The notes beneath the pieces are model-generated. The model was not told where the DNA came from, made no database searches, and was given only the letters and a program-made list of their open reading frames with translations. A program made the position numbers and the translations under genes. From contig JAUYMY010000052.1 of the NCBI GenBank assembly GCA_030699385.1, positions 1-51,348 of the forward strand: 51,348 nt of DNA, in the 5' to 3' direction. Source of the DNA: Methylobacter sp. GTDB lineage: Bacteria > Pseudomonadota > Gammaproteobacteria > Methylococcales > Methylomonadaceae. Positions 1-6,745 of this stretch are shown here, in pieces (within the stretch, counting starts at the first letter, position 1; each line of letters opens with the position of its first letter).

Positions 1-218
1 TTGTTCGCTGGCGGTTACCGGGTGATGTGCATATTATAAAGTATGGCGTGCGATAATACTTTCACAGTTTCTGGAGCTTGGGAGCGAGACATTCAATCAT
101 GGAAACTTTTATCTCAGCTATTCAGAAGTTAGTTATTAAAGATGTAGTTTTATATGCTGACAGAAAAATAGCGGCGACAAAAACTGTCACGATGCCGAAT
201 TAAGATGCAGGTGAAAAA
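1..218. other. No supported gene; left edge
   Basis: A 34-codon open frame at 99-203 is visible, but it has no recognisable family or clear ribosome site. The stretch is AT-rich like the toxin-antitoxin remnant that follows and may be more of the same decayed locus. I see no RNA gene, and nothing firm can be called. Confidence 0.4.
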
Positions 219-626
219 ATGTTAGCTTTAGAAATTGATAACCCTGAAATAGAACCCACTTTTCGCTCTTCAATGTAACATGTTGTTATTAAAGGGTAAT
301 ATTTCATGCGTAACGTGAATTTTAAAATACAATATCTTTAAAATTCAATAAAGTACGTTCGGGAAGAGCGAATAAACAGATAGAACTTATCTTTAAAACA
401 AAATTTAATGGCAATAAAAATACGTTTATAAACTTTATTCAGGACAGTTTAAAAAAACTTGGAAAATGCCAATAACGATGAGTTTCAATTTAAAAAACTA
501 AATCCTAAACAAAACGCCTATCGCATGACGAGCGTTGCTGAAAATGAAACGCTATCAAATCCGTTTAAAAACGTAGAAGACGCTTTATTATTTGCACAAT
601 CGCTCAGAGATAAGGCGTACCGATGA
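219..626 (+). pseudogene. Decayed antitoxin gene (VapB-type) upstream of vapC
   Basis: Three pieces in different frames read like one or two small antitoxins. The first is a 19-residue start (MLALEIDNPEIEPTFRSSM, 219-278). The second is a segment from about 359 with a FNGNKNTFINFIQDSLKKL stretch, which runs out of frame near the A7 run at 451-457. The third is a C-terminal part from 453 (LENANNDEFQFKKLNP..., ending AQSLRDKAYR) whose TGA at 624-626 overlaps the vapC start in the ATGA style. Joined by single-base shifts these pieces give a plausible antitoxin of ordinary size, so the gene appears broken by several indels or is a degraded tandem pair. An ATG at 525 could still give a 33-residue C-terminal peptide that neutralises the toxin. 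Family assignment rests on position and size, not on a recognised DNA-binding motif. Confidence 0.55.
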
Positions 627-988
627 TTTTTATAGACACTCATATTGTCATCGAATATCTAAAAAATAAAAGCTTTCTTGAATGCTATGATTTTGAAGAC
701 TTATTTATTAACGATATTGTGATCATGGAACTATATCAAGGCGCAAGAAATAAAAGCGATTTAGCGTTTATCAAAAAAGAAATCAGTGTTTTTCAGATTC
801 TGAATACGTACCAAGAAACGCTTACGCTGGCGAAACAAATTGTCGAAAAATACGGCTTATCGCATAACATGAAAATAATGGATGCTTTAATTGCCGCAAC
901 TGCAATGGTGTATGATTTGGAATTGATGACGTTAAATCGTAAAGACTTTCAATTTTTACCGCAATTGGAACTGTTGCCAACCCTGTAG
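623..988 (+). CDS. PIN-domain ribonuclease toxin, VapC family
   Basis: VapC toxins are Mg-dependent RNases that cleave tRNA or rRNA and are held in check by a VapB antitoxin. The 121-residue product has the usual PIN layout: an N-terminal FIDTHIVIEYL strand with acidic residue D5, a conserved acidic residue in IMELYQGA near residue 37, KIMDALIAATA with the third acidic residue near 83, and a C-terminal TLNRKDFQFLP. The length is normal for the family. The ATG overlaps the stop of the broken antitoxin frame by 4 bases, so the two were one operon. The last codons and the TAG stop lie inside a 100-bp repeat that starts at 981, so the native C-terminus may have been replaced by a few repeat-encoded residues. 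The toxin frame is open while its antitoxin looks disrupted, which suggests an inactive toxin, a surviving short antitoxin, or neutralisation from elsewhere. Confidence 0.85.
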   Translation: MIFIDTHIVIEYLKNKSFLECYDFEDLFINDIVIMELYQGARNKSDLAFIKKEISVFQILNTYQETLTLAKQIVEKYGLSHNMKIMDALIAATAMVYDLELMTLNRKDFQFLPQLELLPTL

Positions 989-1080
989 GTCGGATTAGCG
1001 TAGCGTAACCCGACATTTTTGCGTGAATAAGTCGGGTTACGGCTAGCGCCTTTTATGCCCTTTAGGGTAAATTCGCCAGG
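981..1080. repeat. Dispersed repeat family A, copy 1
   Basis: It begins CCCTGTAGGTCGGATTAGCG and contains a palindromic core in which AACCCGAC is answered by GTCGGGTT, then TTTTATGCCCTTTAGGG. Nearly the same sequence recurs at 4376 and 6440, with a shortened relative at 8144. This copy supplies the vapC stop codon on its left and ends against the stop codon of the minus-strand gene on its right. Confidence 0.9.
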
Positions 1081-2064
1081 TTATTTATTAGGCCAGTTAG
1101 TTGAGCAAACCACCGCATGGGCAACGACATAAATAGGATTGCTATTGATGGATATGCCAAAACTGTCCATTACCGCATCATTTAAATTAGAATGGGTATT
1201 GCCAAATTGGCCGGGCGCGCCTGTTTGGACATCGGTGGCGCCGACATACAAATGGGTCTCATCCATGGTAAACCCTTCGCCCATATCAAACTTAACATTG
1301 GCCAAACCACTCGCATAATCAATGGTCAACAAACCTACTTCAGTACCTTTATTAATATCATTTCCTCCGGCACCAGCATAAATGGGCGTTTCGATAGCAC
1401 TTGGATTAGACGCCGTAATTTGCCAGCCCCAACGATTGGTAATAGGGTCGCCGGTCGCAACATTTTCTATGTCCCAAAGCTTGGTCTCACCCAAGGCAAA
1501 AGCGGTTTCACAGGTTTTAGCGACAGGATCGGCTTCTATAACAGCACCACACGAAAATTGATACGAAGAATACATCGCCCAACTGCCTTTCTCAACCATA
1601 CGGTCACCGCCTCCCCAACCCGTTTCATTTTGGAAGCTGCCGTCACCATTGTCTTTTCGTAATGCAGCATGGGCAGCAAGATAATAATTAATACCACAAT
1701 CAGCGGATAAACTGCTTAGAGGAACAGAAAAGGTGTAATTGTTAGCGCCACTGATGTTGCCGGTTTGATAAGGGAAACGGCCAATACGCGGATTTCCTTG
1801 CTTGGTCATCGGAATATCGGCGAATACCGAGCCCGTCCACAAATGCGCTTCAGTCAACTGCCAGCCATTTTGGGTAGTATAAGTCACTTGTAAATTATCA
1901 CCCTCAACAGCTAAGCAAACATCGCCGGCATCAATATTTTGCCCAGCAATTAAAGTTTTGCAACCGTCTCCGTTAATGCCGCTCACAGCGGCAAACGATG
2001 TTCCAGAAACAAGCGTTAGGGCTAAGCCTAACAGTGATAAATGGGTCATTTTTTTAGTTTTCAT
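1081..2064 (-). CDS. Secreted protein with two related internal repeats, unknown function
   Basis: The 327-residue product starts with a clear Sec signal peptide: a KTKK basic end, a hydrophobic LSLLGLALTLVSG core, and probable cleavage after SFA near residue 25. The mature part holds two similar units. Residues about 65-115 contain NGWQLTEAHLWTG followed by a PRIGRFPY segment, and about 262-306 contain EGFTMDETHLYVG followed by an APGQFGNTH segment. Each is followed by an AAHA/VAHA strand. Paired cysteines suggest an oxidised, exported beta-rich protein. I do not recognise a named family. It is transcribed away from a sigma-54-dependent activator gene, and the 310-bp spacer holds a candidate sigma-54 promoter and a palindromic operator, so it may be that regulator's target. 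Confidence 0.75.
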   Translation of the reverse strand: MKTKKMTHLSLLGLALTLVSGTSFAAVSGINGDGCKTLIAGQNIDAGDVCLAVEGDNLQVTYTTQNGWQLTEAHLWTGSVFADIPMTKQGNPRIGRFPYQTGNISGANNYTFSVPLSSLSADCGINYYLAAHAALRKDNGDGSFQNETGWGGGDRMVEKGSWAMYSSYQFSCGAVIEADPVAKTCETAFALGETKLWDIENVATGDPITNRWGWQITASNPSAIETPIYAGAGGNDINKGTEVGLLTIDYASGLANVKFDMGEGFTMDETHLYVGATDVQTGAPGQFGNTHSNLNDAVMDSFGISINSNPIYVVAHAVVCSTNWPNK

Positions 2065-2151
2065 GATAGTCGTCCTCTGTATTATTAAATTTAGTCTTTC
2101 CGCGACATGAGGCCTGTTTAGTTACATTTCATGCTGCGTTGTAAATTAACA

Positions 2152-2168
2152 AACAACAACCATGCCAA
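2152..2168 (-). promoter_or_regulatory. Candidate sigma-54 promoter of the secreted-protein gene
   Basis: Read on the minus strand this gives TTGGCATGGTTGTTGT. It has the -24 GG element (TGGCA) and 10 bases to GT in place of the usual -12 GC. The implied start site is about 75 bases before the ATG. The -12 mismatch makes this a weak call, supported mainly by the adjacent sigma-54 activator gene and the upstream palindrome. Confidence 0.35.
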
Positions 2169-2262
2169 ATACTAAAAATAAAATATAAGTCATTATTTTT
2201 TATTAAAAATAAAGTAAAAAAAAGCTACAGCAGATTTCCCTAAAGCCTGTATACCACATTAA

Positions 2263-2285
2263 TGAGACAGTTTTTTAGTGTCTCA
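2263..2285. promoter_or_regulatory. Palindromic operator, candidate activator binding site
   Basis: TGAGACA, 9 bases, TGTCTCA form a perfect 7-bp inverted repeat. It lies about 120 bp upstream of the candidate start site of the secreted-protein gene and about 90 bp upstream of the activator gene. That is a normal enhancer distance for a Fis-type sigma-54 activator and also allows autoregulation. The binding protein is inferred from context. Confidence 0.45.
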
Positions 2286-2374
2286 CCACTGTCCACTCGT
2301 GTATCATTGTCCCAACTGTTAATCCACACCCCCCTATTATTTTTCCTGCTTAGACCACCTTAAATACCAACATA

Positions 2375-4069
2375 ATGAACGAACATATTTGCGTTATAGA
2401 GGATTCAGAATTTGACCGTCCCCTGATTGAACTGATACTAAAAGCTCAAGGTTTTAAAGTTTCAAGCTATGAATCCGGCAACCTTGCGTTAGAAGCTTTG
2501 CAAGCGATGGAACAGCCGCCCCAATTGATTTTATCGGACATCATGCTGCCGGACATGAATGGCTTTGAAGTGTGCCACCGTCTAAAAGCGCATGAACCTT
2601 TGCAAAATATCCCCATTATTTTTTTGTCTGGTTTGCAAAATTATCAGGATATTGTCAAAGGCTTACAAGCGGGAGCCGTTGATTACATTACCAAACCTTT
2701 CCAGCCTGAAATTTTGCTTTCACGCATCAATATTCACATGACGCTCTACCAGCAGGAGCAGGCACTACGTAAAAGCCGAGATAATGTCTTTGCCCTTTTC
2801 AATCAATTACGCATATCCACCGTCATTATCGATCATGTCGGCATGATTGAATTTATCAGTGATTCTTGCCAGTATTTGCTAAATTGCGATAAACAACAGG
2901 CTATTGGCAAGCTTTGGTTCAGCATATTCAATTTTGACAACAAATTATTGCAACCCTTAGTAACCGCATTGGAACATGGGGCTATCGAACAAAAACGCTG
3001 GCTACTGACTGATACCAACAAGACGTATCATATTGAAGCAGAAGCTAAGGCTGACCCATCCTCGCCATCGCGCCATATTATTTATTTTTATGATATTTCT
3101 GAACTATACCAATTGAAGCAACAAAAATATCAATCTACGCTAGGCCCAATTGTCGGCCATAGCTACGCACTCAAAAAAGTTATTGAATTAGTCCAACAAC
3201 TGGCCTGCGGGAGTTGGTCTGTTTTAATCGAAGGCGAAACCGGTACTGGCAAGGAATTGATAGCAAAAGCCATTCATCAGGCCAGTTCCCGAAAACATAA
3301 GCCTTTTATTGCGCTAAACTGCGCAGGCATGACCGAAAGTTTGTTGACTAGCCAACTATTTGGACATAAACGTGGCGCTTTTACCGGTGCGATAGCGGAT
3401 CAGGAAGGTTTTTTTGAGGCGGCTAACGGCGGTACTTTGTTTCTTGATGAAATCGGTGATATTCCAATGACTATGCAAAGCGTTTTACTGCGTGTCCTGC
3501 AAGAACAAGAAGTGACTCGTATTGGCGAGCTAAAGCCGCGCAAAGTCGATGTACGGATACTGACGGCTACACATAAAAACTTACAAGAAGAAGCTAGAGA
3601 GGGGCGCTTCCGGGAAGATTTGCTGTATCGGATCCGTATTGGCCGGATTACCCTCCCACCTTTGCGTGACCGTCAAGATGATATTTTGTTGCTTGCCAAA
3701 ACATTTTTATCACAAAATGCATTTGCCGAAGAAAAAGGCATTCGTTATTTTAGCGCGGCGGCCATCATGGCTTTAGAAAATTATGCTTGGCCTGGTAACA
3801 TCAGAGAATTAAAAGCGTGTATCGACTATGCCGTTATCAAATGCCGTAGCACTACGATTCAATGTGACGACTTAACACCAGAACTGCTCCATACTGACAA
3901 TAAATTGCCGGCACTTCCGTCGGAAATACTCAATGAGCCGGATGAAACCCGCCGTATTCTGGCAGCATTACAACATACCGGGAATAACCGTAGCCAAGCG
4001 GCCAAGTTATTGGGTATGGGTCGTGCGACATTTTACCGGCGGCTAGAGAAACTAAAAACCAACATTTAA
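2375..4069 (+). CDS. Sigma-54-dependent response regulator (REC-PAS-AAA+-Fis)
   Basis: A 564-residue NtrC-class activator. Residues 1-120 are a receiver domain with phospho-acceptor Asp55 (LILSDIMLPDMNG) and a KPF motif near 107. Residues about 135-250 look like a PAS domain, unusual between receiver and ATPase in this class. From about 263 comes the AAA+ sigma-54 interaction domain with Walker A GETGTGKE, the RGAFTGA loop that contacts sigma-54, Walker B GGTLFLDEIGD, and REDLLYRI arginine-finger region. The C-terminal RSQAAKLLGMGRATFYRRL is a Fis-type helix-turn-helix. All residues needed for sigma-54 activation are present. No cognate histidine kinase is adjacent. The divergent secreted-protein gene and the shared palindrome at 2263-2285 suggest a local target. 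Confidence 0.9.
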   Translation: MNEHICVIEDSEFDRPLIELILKAQGFKVSSYESGNLALEALQAMEQPPQLILSDIMLPDMNGFEVCHRLKAHEPLQNIPIIFLSGLQNYQDIVKGLQAGAVDYITKPFQPEILLSRINIHMTLYQQEQALRKSRDNVFALFNQLRISTVIIDHVGMIEFISDSCQYLLNCDKQQAIGKLWFSIFNFDNKLLQPLVTALEHGAIEQKRWLLTDTNKTYHIEAEAKADPSSPSRHIIYFYDISELYQLKQQKYQSTLGPIVGHSYALKKVIELVQQLACGSWSVLIEGETGTGKELIAKAIHQASSRKHKPFIALNCAGMTESLLTSQLFGHKRGAFTGAIADQEGFFEAANGGTLFLDEIGDIPMTMQSVLLRVLQEQEVTRIGELKPRKVDVRILTATHKNLQEEAREGRFREDLLYRIRIGRITLPPLRDRQDDILLLAKTFLSQNAFAEEKGIRYFSAAAIMALENYAWPGNIRELKACIDYAVIKCRSTTIQCDDLTPELLHTDNKLPALPSEILNEPDETRRILAALQHTGNNRSQAAKLLGMGRATFYRRLEKLKTNI

Positions 4070-4290
4070 TATCTTTCTTCAAATTTCATATACAAACATA
4101 TAGCAGACATGATGGCTACACAATCAATCAATCTTGTTGGCGCACTCTGCCAAAAGTCAATTCTTTGTAACTATTGGCCACATCTCCCCACTTGCCTTAC
4201 AAAACAAAAAACCCGTGAGTTTTTTCCTCAGTGGTGCCCGGTATTTTTGCCGCAAAGCTTGTGCGATTCCAACCGTATTTGGTAATAATA
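4070..4290. other. No intact gene
   Basis: The spacer follows the regulator and leads into the hemerythrin remnant. It contains only short or broken frames, and an open frame at 4134-4355 has no family resemblance. I see no convincing terminator. Confidence 0.4.
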
Positions 4291-4383
4291 ACGAACGACT
4301 CCCTAGAAATATTCCCTTGGAACAACAATTTCAATACCGGTATTGTTGTCATTGATGAACAACACCAAGAAATAGCCCTGTAG
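4291..4383 (+). pseudogene. Truncated hemerythrin-domain gene fragment
   Basis: The frame encodes IFPWNNNFNTGIVVIDEQHQ, the hallmark start of a bacterial hemerythrin domain (W-x-x-x-x-x-T-G-x-x-x-I-D-x-Q-H), whose histidine ligates a di-iron centre that binds O2. After the glutamines the frame runs straight into repeat A copy 2 and stops at its CCCTGTAG. The rest of the four-helix bundle is absent. No start codon with a ribosome site is visible, and the frame upstream is closed by a TGA near 4214. This is a remnant, either of a free bacteriohemerythrin or of a larger sensor. Confidence 0.65.
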
Positions 4384-4480
4384 GTTCGGTTAGCGTAGCG
4401 TAACCCGACATTTTTACGTGAATAAGTCGGGTTACGGCTAGCGCCTTTTATGCCCTTTAGGGTAAACCCGACTTACCTGG
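4376..4480. repeat. Dispersed repeat family A, copy 2
   Basis: About 105 bp, starting CCCTGTAGGTTCGGTTAGCG and ending AAACCCGACTTACCTGG. The two ends are imperfect inverted repeats of each other, as in a miniature transposable or REP-type element. It separates a hemerythrin fragment on its left from a beta-lactamase fragment on its right, so both neighbours are cut at the element boundary. Confidence 0.9.
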
Positions 4481-4484
4481 CTTG

Positions 4485-4664
4485 TATGGCAAAACCGGTT
4501 GGGCCGGCGCTGTAAAGCCGAACATCGGCTGGTAGGTCGGCTGGGTGCAAAAAGGCGATAAGCTATACAGCTTTGCGTTAAACATGGACATGCAGCAGGC
4601 AAGCGATGCGGCCAAGCGTATCGAATTGGGCAAAGCCGGTCTTAAAATATTGGGCGTGCTTTAG
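4485..4664 (+). pseudogene. C-terminal fragment of a class D (OXA-type) beta-lactamase
   Basis: The frame begins YGKTGWAGAVKPNIGW, has an in-frame TAG at 4533-4535, then VGWVQKGDKLYSFALNMDM and an ending RIELGKAGLKILGVL. The KTG triad near the active site, the GW-x-VGW-x-x-x-G-D segment, the FALN-M-D strand and the R-I-x-x-G-K-x-x-L-x-x-L-G-V-L tail are characteristic of class D serine beta-lactamases. The stop falls where a tyrosine would normally sit. The N-terminal two thirds, including the STFK and SxV motifs, are missing, and the fragment begins immediately after repeat A copy 2. It cannot make an active enzyme. Confidence in the family is fairly high from motif order alone. Confidence 0.75.
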
Positions 4665-4679
4665 ATTTAGCAGGAATCG

Positions 4680-5249
4680 ATGATAGTGGCTGATCTAATC
4701 GAATTGGAAACGAAGCGTCTTCGCTTAAAGCAGTGGCGACTGGTCGATCGCGAGTTTTTTGCGGCGCTTAATTCAGATCCGCGCGTTATGGAATTTTTCC
4801 CTTCGTTACTGACGCGTGCGGACAGCGATGCGTTGGCTGACCGTTGCCAATCGCTTATTGAAGAGCGGGGCTGGGGTTTTTGGGCTGTCGAAATTAAAGC
4901 CACTCAAGAGTTCATCGGATTTGTCGGCTTGAATACGCCGTCTGCCGAACTTCCGTTTTCTCCCTGCGTGGAAATCGGTTGGCGGCTTGCCTTTCATCAG
5001 TGGGGCAAGGGCTTCGCGTCGGAAGCAGCGTGGGAAGCGCTGCATTTTGGTTTTGATGTGCTCGGTTTACAAGAGATTGTCTCTTTTACCGCGCTCGACA
5101 ACATCAGGTCGCGGGCTGTTATGATGCGTCTCGGGATGCTTGAATGCGGCACATTTGAGCATCCTCAAGTGCAGGAAAGTAGCGGCCTGCGACAGCACAG
5201 CTTGTACCGCCTGTCACGCGACCGTTATTTGAACTTAGATGTGAGTTAA
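4680..5249 (+). CDS. GNAT N-acetyltransferase, RimJ/RimL type
   Basis: The 189-residue product transfers an acetyl group from acetyl-CoA, in this subfamily often to protein N-termini, sometimes to antibiotics or small amines. It opens with ETKRLRLKQWRLVDREFF, the usual first strand, has EIGWRLAFHQWGKGFASEA with the acetyl-CoA pyrophosphate loop (Q/R-x-x-G-x-G/A), and a downstream TALDNIRSRAVMMRLGM motif typical of RimJ/RimL-like members. Length is normal. It begins 15 bases after the beta-lactamase remnant and is followed after 18 bases by the GFA gene, probably in one operon. The substrate cannot be told from sequence. Confidence 0.85.
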   Translation: MIVADLIELETKRLRLKQWRLVDREFFAALNSDPRVMEFFPSLLTRADSDALADRCQSLIEERGWGFWAVEIKATQEFIGFVGLNTPSAELPFSPCVEIGWRLAFHQWGKGFASEAAWEALHFGFDVLGLQEIVSFTALDNIRSRAVMMRLGMLECGTFEHPQVQESSGLRQHSLYRLSRDRYLNLDVS

Positions 5250-5267
5250 ATTATTCAAGGAGACAAA

Positions 5268-5666
5268 ATGAAAGGTAGTTGTTTATGTGGCGCAGTTGAG
5301 TACGAAATCGACAGCATTGATATTCCTATCGCTCACTGCCATTGCCGGACTTGCCGAAAAGCGCATGCAGCGGCGTTTAACACAGGCGCCGGAGTCATGC
5401 GCGAGCATTTTCGCTGGTTGAAAGGTGAAGACAAATTGTCGTCTTTCGAATCGTCGCCGGGAAAATTGCGTTATTTTTGTTCGGTATGCGGTTCGCATCC
5501 GGTGGCGGAGCGGGTCAATCAGCCTCATGTTATTGTTCGGGTGGCAACGCTGGATGAAGATCCCGGCATCACGCCGCAAATGCATATTTGGACATCGCAT
5601 GATGTTCCGTGGCTTGAATATGAAGATATCCCAACTTATCACGAATGGCAACCGGGGCGAAAATGA
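5268..5666 (+). CDS. GFA-family zinc protein (CENP-V/GFA fold)
   Basis: A 132-residue member of the GFA family, named after glutathione-dependent formaldehyde-activating enzyme, though most members have no proven activity. The zinc-binding cysteines are visible: CLCGAVEY near the N-terminus, HCHCRTCRKAHAA at residues about 25-37, and YFCSVCGSHP near 65. An AAGGAG ribosome site sits 7 bases before the ATG. The stop overlaps the preferred start of the transglutaminase gene by 4 bases. A role in formaldehyde handling would suit a methylotroph, but that is speculation. Confidence 0.8.
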   Translation: MKGSCLCGAVEYEIDSIDIPIAHCHCRTCRKAHAAAFNTGAGVMREHFRWLKGEDKLSSFESSPGKLRYFCSVCGSHPVAERVNQPHVIVRVATLDEDPGITPQMHIWTSHDVPWLEYEDIPTYHEWQPGRK

Positions 5667-6304
5667 AAACAGACATGAAACATTATCTCGACAGCAGTGA
5701 ATACATTGATTGGAAGCATCCTTTAGTAGTTGCCAAGGCAGCCGAGCTTGCCGAGGGCTGTGATTCCGATCAGGCTGTGGCTCAACGTTGCTTTGAATTC
5801 GTCCGCGACGCCATTAAACACAGTTGGGATTACCGGATGAATCCCGTCACCTGTAGCGCGTCCGAAGTATTAATCCACGGCACCGGTTACTGTTATGCCA
5901 AAAGCCATTTATTGGCGGCGCTGTTAAGAGCCAATGCCATACCGGCAGGGCTATGTTACCAACGCTTGGCGCTTGAAAACGATGAACCGCCTTATTGTCT
6001 TCATGGCTTGAATGCGGTTTATCTTGAGCGGCATGGCTGGTATCGCATCGATGCCCGAGGCAATAAGCCCGGTGTAGCAGCCGAGTTTTGCCCGCCTACG
6101 GAAAAACTGGCTTTTCCGATTATCAATGCGTTGGAACGGGATTTTCCGGAAATATTGGCTGAGCCGTTGCCGTTGGTGGTAAAGGCATTGACCCGGAACA
6201 AGACGGTAGAGGAAGTTTTTGACAATCTGCCGGATGCTGAAGTTATCAAGGTTCCGCCGATAAGGCTGCGTCCTCTTACCGTGCATCCTAAAGATCAATC
6301 ATGA
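5663..6304 (+). CDS. Transglutaminase-like cysteine protease-fold protein
   Basis: About 213 residues with a transglutaminase-like core. The catalytic cysteine lies in GTGYCYAKSHLLAALLRA, the histidine probably in CLHGLNAVYLERHGWYRID, and an aspartate follows in RIDARGNK. These form the C-H-D triad of the fold, whose bacterial members are mostly hydrolases or amidases of unknown substrate. I choose the ATG at 5663 because it overlaps the GFA stop in ATGA form; an in-frame ATG at 5645 would lengthen the overlap to 22 bases. Its own stop overlaps the next start (ATGA at 6301), so GFA, this gene and the NTF2-like fragment were translationally coupled. Confidence 0.8.
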   Translation: MKTDMKHYLDSSEYIDWKHPLVVAKAAELAEGCDSDQAVAQRCFEFVRDAIKHSWDYRMNPVTCSASEVLIHGTGYCYAKSHLLAALLRANAIPAGLCYQRLALENDEPPYCLHGLNAVYLERHGWYRIDARGNKPGVAAEFCPPTEKLAFPIINALERDFPEILAEPLPLVVKALTRNKTVEEVFDNLPDAEVIKVPPIRLRPLTVHPKDQS

Positions 6305-6447
6305 ACAATGTCTTTGCCGAACATTTTGCCAACGATTGGATAGACTCGTGGAACAGCCACGATTTGCAGCGCATCTTATCCCACTATGCCGACGATTTTG
6401 AAATGTCATCGCCTGTGATTATCCAGCTTGCCAATGACGCCCTGTAG
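6301..6447 (+). pseudogene. Truncated NTF2/SnoaL-like gene
   Basis: The 48-codon frame starts in an ATGA overlap with the preceding gene and reads WIDSWNSHDLQRILSHYADD followed by FEMSSPVII. This is the first helix and cone entry of small NTF2-like (SnoaL-type) proteins that normally run to about 110-140 residues. It stops at the CTG-TAG that opens repeat A copy 3. No continuation is recognisable on the other side of the repeat. The gene is therefore cut short, probably by the repeat. Confidence 0.65.
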
Positions 6448-6540
6448 GTCGAGTTAGCGTAGCGTAACCCGACATTTTTACGTGAATAAGTCGGGTTACG
6501 GCTAGCGCCTTTTATGCCCTTTAGGGCAAACCCGACCTGG
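6440..6540. repeat. Dispersed repeat family A, copy 3
   Basis: About 101 bp, nearly identical to the copies at 981 and 4376, starting CCCTGTAGGTCGAGTTAGCG and ending AAACCCGACCTGG. Its first bases provide the stop of the truncated NTF2-like frame. The following 200 bases to 6745 contain no gene I can support. Confidence 0.9.
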
Positions 6541-6745
6541 CTATGCGGTTTAGATACGCAGGGGATTGCTGTTCAGGTTGAGAAGTTTTGCGCATAATCT
6601 AATAGGGCAGGCAACGCCTTTCTGCCCACCATTCATGTCTTGATAAAGCTGTTTGCCTTGCCCTCGCCTTTTCGATTTTAGCAATACCACTTTCCGGTAT
6701 TGAGCTATATTTTAAGATGTTCTTATATGAAATGGGAGAGCTGAT

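Noticed and set aside
4134..4355. 73-codon open frame on the plus strand
   Set aside because: It has no ribosome site or family resemblance and overlaps, in another frame, the hemerythrin fragment whose motif is recognisable.
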